Assembly: GCA_964384255.1 (NCBI GenBank)
Contig: CAYLKH010000067.1
Coordinates: forward strand, 1-10,805
Origin: SIG469 sp964384255
GTDB lineage: Bacteria > Bacillota > Clostridia > Oscillospirales > Oscillospiraceae
Direction of reading: 5' to 3'
Length of the DNA: 10,805 nt
Shown: piece by piece, positions 10,471-10,805 of the stretch
Layout of the letters: the number at the start of each line of letters is the position of its first letter
Numbering within the stretch: position 1 is the first letter of the stretch
The notes under the pieces: model-generated
The model's database searches: none
What the model was told of the DNA's origin: nothing
The model's input: the letters and a program-made list of their open reading frames with translations, nothing else
Translations under genes and position numbers: made by a program

Positions 10471-10539
10471 ATTAGGGGTCAGGGGTCAGGTATTAGTGGC
10501 GCGGCCCTAATCCCTAAATCCTAAATCCTAACCCCTACT
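10471..10539. repeat. Two facing arrays of a degenerate 7-nt unit
   Basis: The right array (10505-10539) is five consecutive heptamers: CCCTAAT, CCCTAAA, TCCTAAA, TCCTAAC, CCCTACT. The left array (10471-10498) is four heptamers in the opposite sense: ATTAGGG, GTCAGGG, GTCAGGT, ATTAGTG. A 6-nt GC-rich spacer, GCGCGG, separates them. The arms can pair imperfectly into a long stem. This resembles heptameric short tandem repeats known from cyanobacteria and some other bacteria. Confidence 0.8.
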
Positions 10540-10540
10540 A

Positions 10541-10580
10541 TGAGATTGCCACGTCGGCCTATGGCCTCCTCGCAATGACA
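10541..10580. repeat. Palindromic intergenic repeat element (ATTGC...GCAAT type)
   Basis: ATTGC (10545-10549) and GCAAT (10572-10576) are outer inverted arms. The centre is GGCC-TAT-GGCC (10556-10566). The outer sequence, read on the minus strand as CATTGCGAGGAGG...GACGTGGCAATC, resembles a palindromic repeat I recall as dispersed in several bacterial groups. Copy number in this genome is not visible from one window. Confidence 0.6.
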
Positions 10581-10687
10581 GGCGGAGAGCGCACCTATGG
10601 AGTACAAGGTTCGAGAAGGTAATCGGTAGGCCGCCTGTAGGCCGGGCATAGAACGAAAATAACTATTCCTTCTAAAGCGGGCAGATT

Positions 10688-10708
10688 CTTAAGGGCGCAG
10701 CCCTTAAG
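10688..10708. repeat. Perfect 9-bp hairpin (CTTAAGGGC/GCCCTTAAG)
   Basis: CTTAAGGGC (10688-10696) is followed by loop GCA and its exact complement GCCCTTAAG (10700-10708). A TCTTTT run occurs 5 nt later (10714-10719 region), so it could act as a weak terminator for the lipoprotein gene on the + strand, but the T-run is too far and too short for a standard one. It may equally be one end of a repeat element. Confidence 0.65.
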
Positions 10709-10719
10709 CTGACTCTTTT

Positions 10720-10753
10720 GGGTACTTTTCTGTTCAGTGACAGAAAGGTCCCC
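10720..10753. repeat. 14-bp imperfect hairpin (GGGTACTTTTCTGT arm)
   Basis: GGGTACTTTTCTGT (10720-10733) pairs with ACAGAAAGGTCCCC (10740-10753) across the 6-nt loop TCAGTG, with one mismatch and one G-T wobble. Such a long stem outside a gene and without a T-tract suggests a small repeat element rather than a terminator. Its first 11 bases recur at 10786. Confidence 0.7.
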
Positions 10754-10785
10754 CGCCGGTTGGCAACCCAGGTTGTATCCTTGCA

Positions 10786-10805
10786 GGGTACTTTTCGGTT
10801 TCGCA
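10786..10805. repeat. Second, cut-off copy of the GGGTACTTTTC arm
   Basis: GGGTACTTTTC at 10786-10796 repeats 10720-10730 exactly, 66 nt apart. It is followed by GGTTTCGCA at the window edge. If this is a second hairpin unit, the complementary arm (GAAAAGTACCC) should appear just beyond the window, possibly around a TCG-type loop. Confidence 0.5.

Larger units (their letters stand above)
10454..10805. other. Non-coding, repeat-filled intergenic region
   Basis: No open frame here has a ribosome binding site or protein-like composition. The stretch is built from distinct repeated or palindromic pieces (listed separately): facing heptad arrays, an ATTGC/GCAAT palindromic element, two hairpins, and an 11-nt direct repeat. 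The part between 10581 and 10680 holds GTAGGCC twice (10626-10632, 10637-10643) and otherwise nothing I can name. No tRNA or rRNA was recognised. No standard terminator follows the lipoprotein gene before this block. Confidence 0.8.

Noticed and set aside
10471..10539. CRISPR array
   Set aside because: The units are 7 nt, contiguous and without spacers, and the two sides face each other, so this is a tandem/inverted repeat and not a CRISPR.

Overview
The window reads as a piece of a moderately GC-rich Clostridia-type (Bacillota) chromosome, perhaps an Oscillospirales-like gut lineage. The grounds are the long single-chain PurL with a 'DEPDGSGKFI' signature, a YlmD/YfiH-type protein next to secA, Gram-positive-style lipoproteins, and strong GGAGG ribosome binding sites before nearly every gene. 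The lineage is an inference from protein character; no search was run. All five genes lie on the + strand and show no frameshifts.

Positions 1-8445 look like one transcription unit. It holds secA (cut at its 5' end by the window edge), pgeF/ylmD, an oligopeptide-type ABC substrate-binding lipoprotein, and purL. Gaps are 26 nt between secA and pgeF, an ATGA overlap between pgeF and the lipoprotein gene, and 43 nt before purL. The last gap holds a small bulged hairpin directly against the purL ribosome binding site. A strong intrinsic terminator follows purL. The genes cover preprotein export, purine nucleoside breakdown, solute capture and purine biosynthesis. They share a purine theme only in part, and the binding protein has no permease or ATPase genes beside it here.

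Positions 8446-10453 hold a separate monocistronic gene. A 151-nt leader with a possible promoter precedes a 618-residue lipoprotein of unknown function. The protein appears to be modular: an N-terminal domain resembling a protease prodomain, then an Ig-like domain, a short beta-rich section and a second Ig-like domain.

Positions 10454-10805 hold no credible gene. They are a dense mosaic of repeats: two facing arrays of a degenerate 7-nt unit (CCCTAAN-like), a palindromic element of the 'ATTGC...GCAAT' kind, a perfect 9-bp hairpin, a 14-bp imperfect hairpin, and the start of what looks like a second copy of that last element running off the window. This block is the least ordinary part of the window. 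I did not find a convincing new multi-gene system; the rest is mainly housekeeping.
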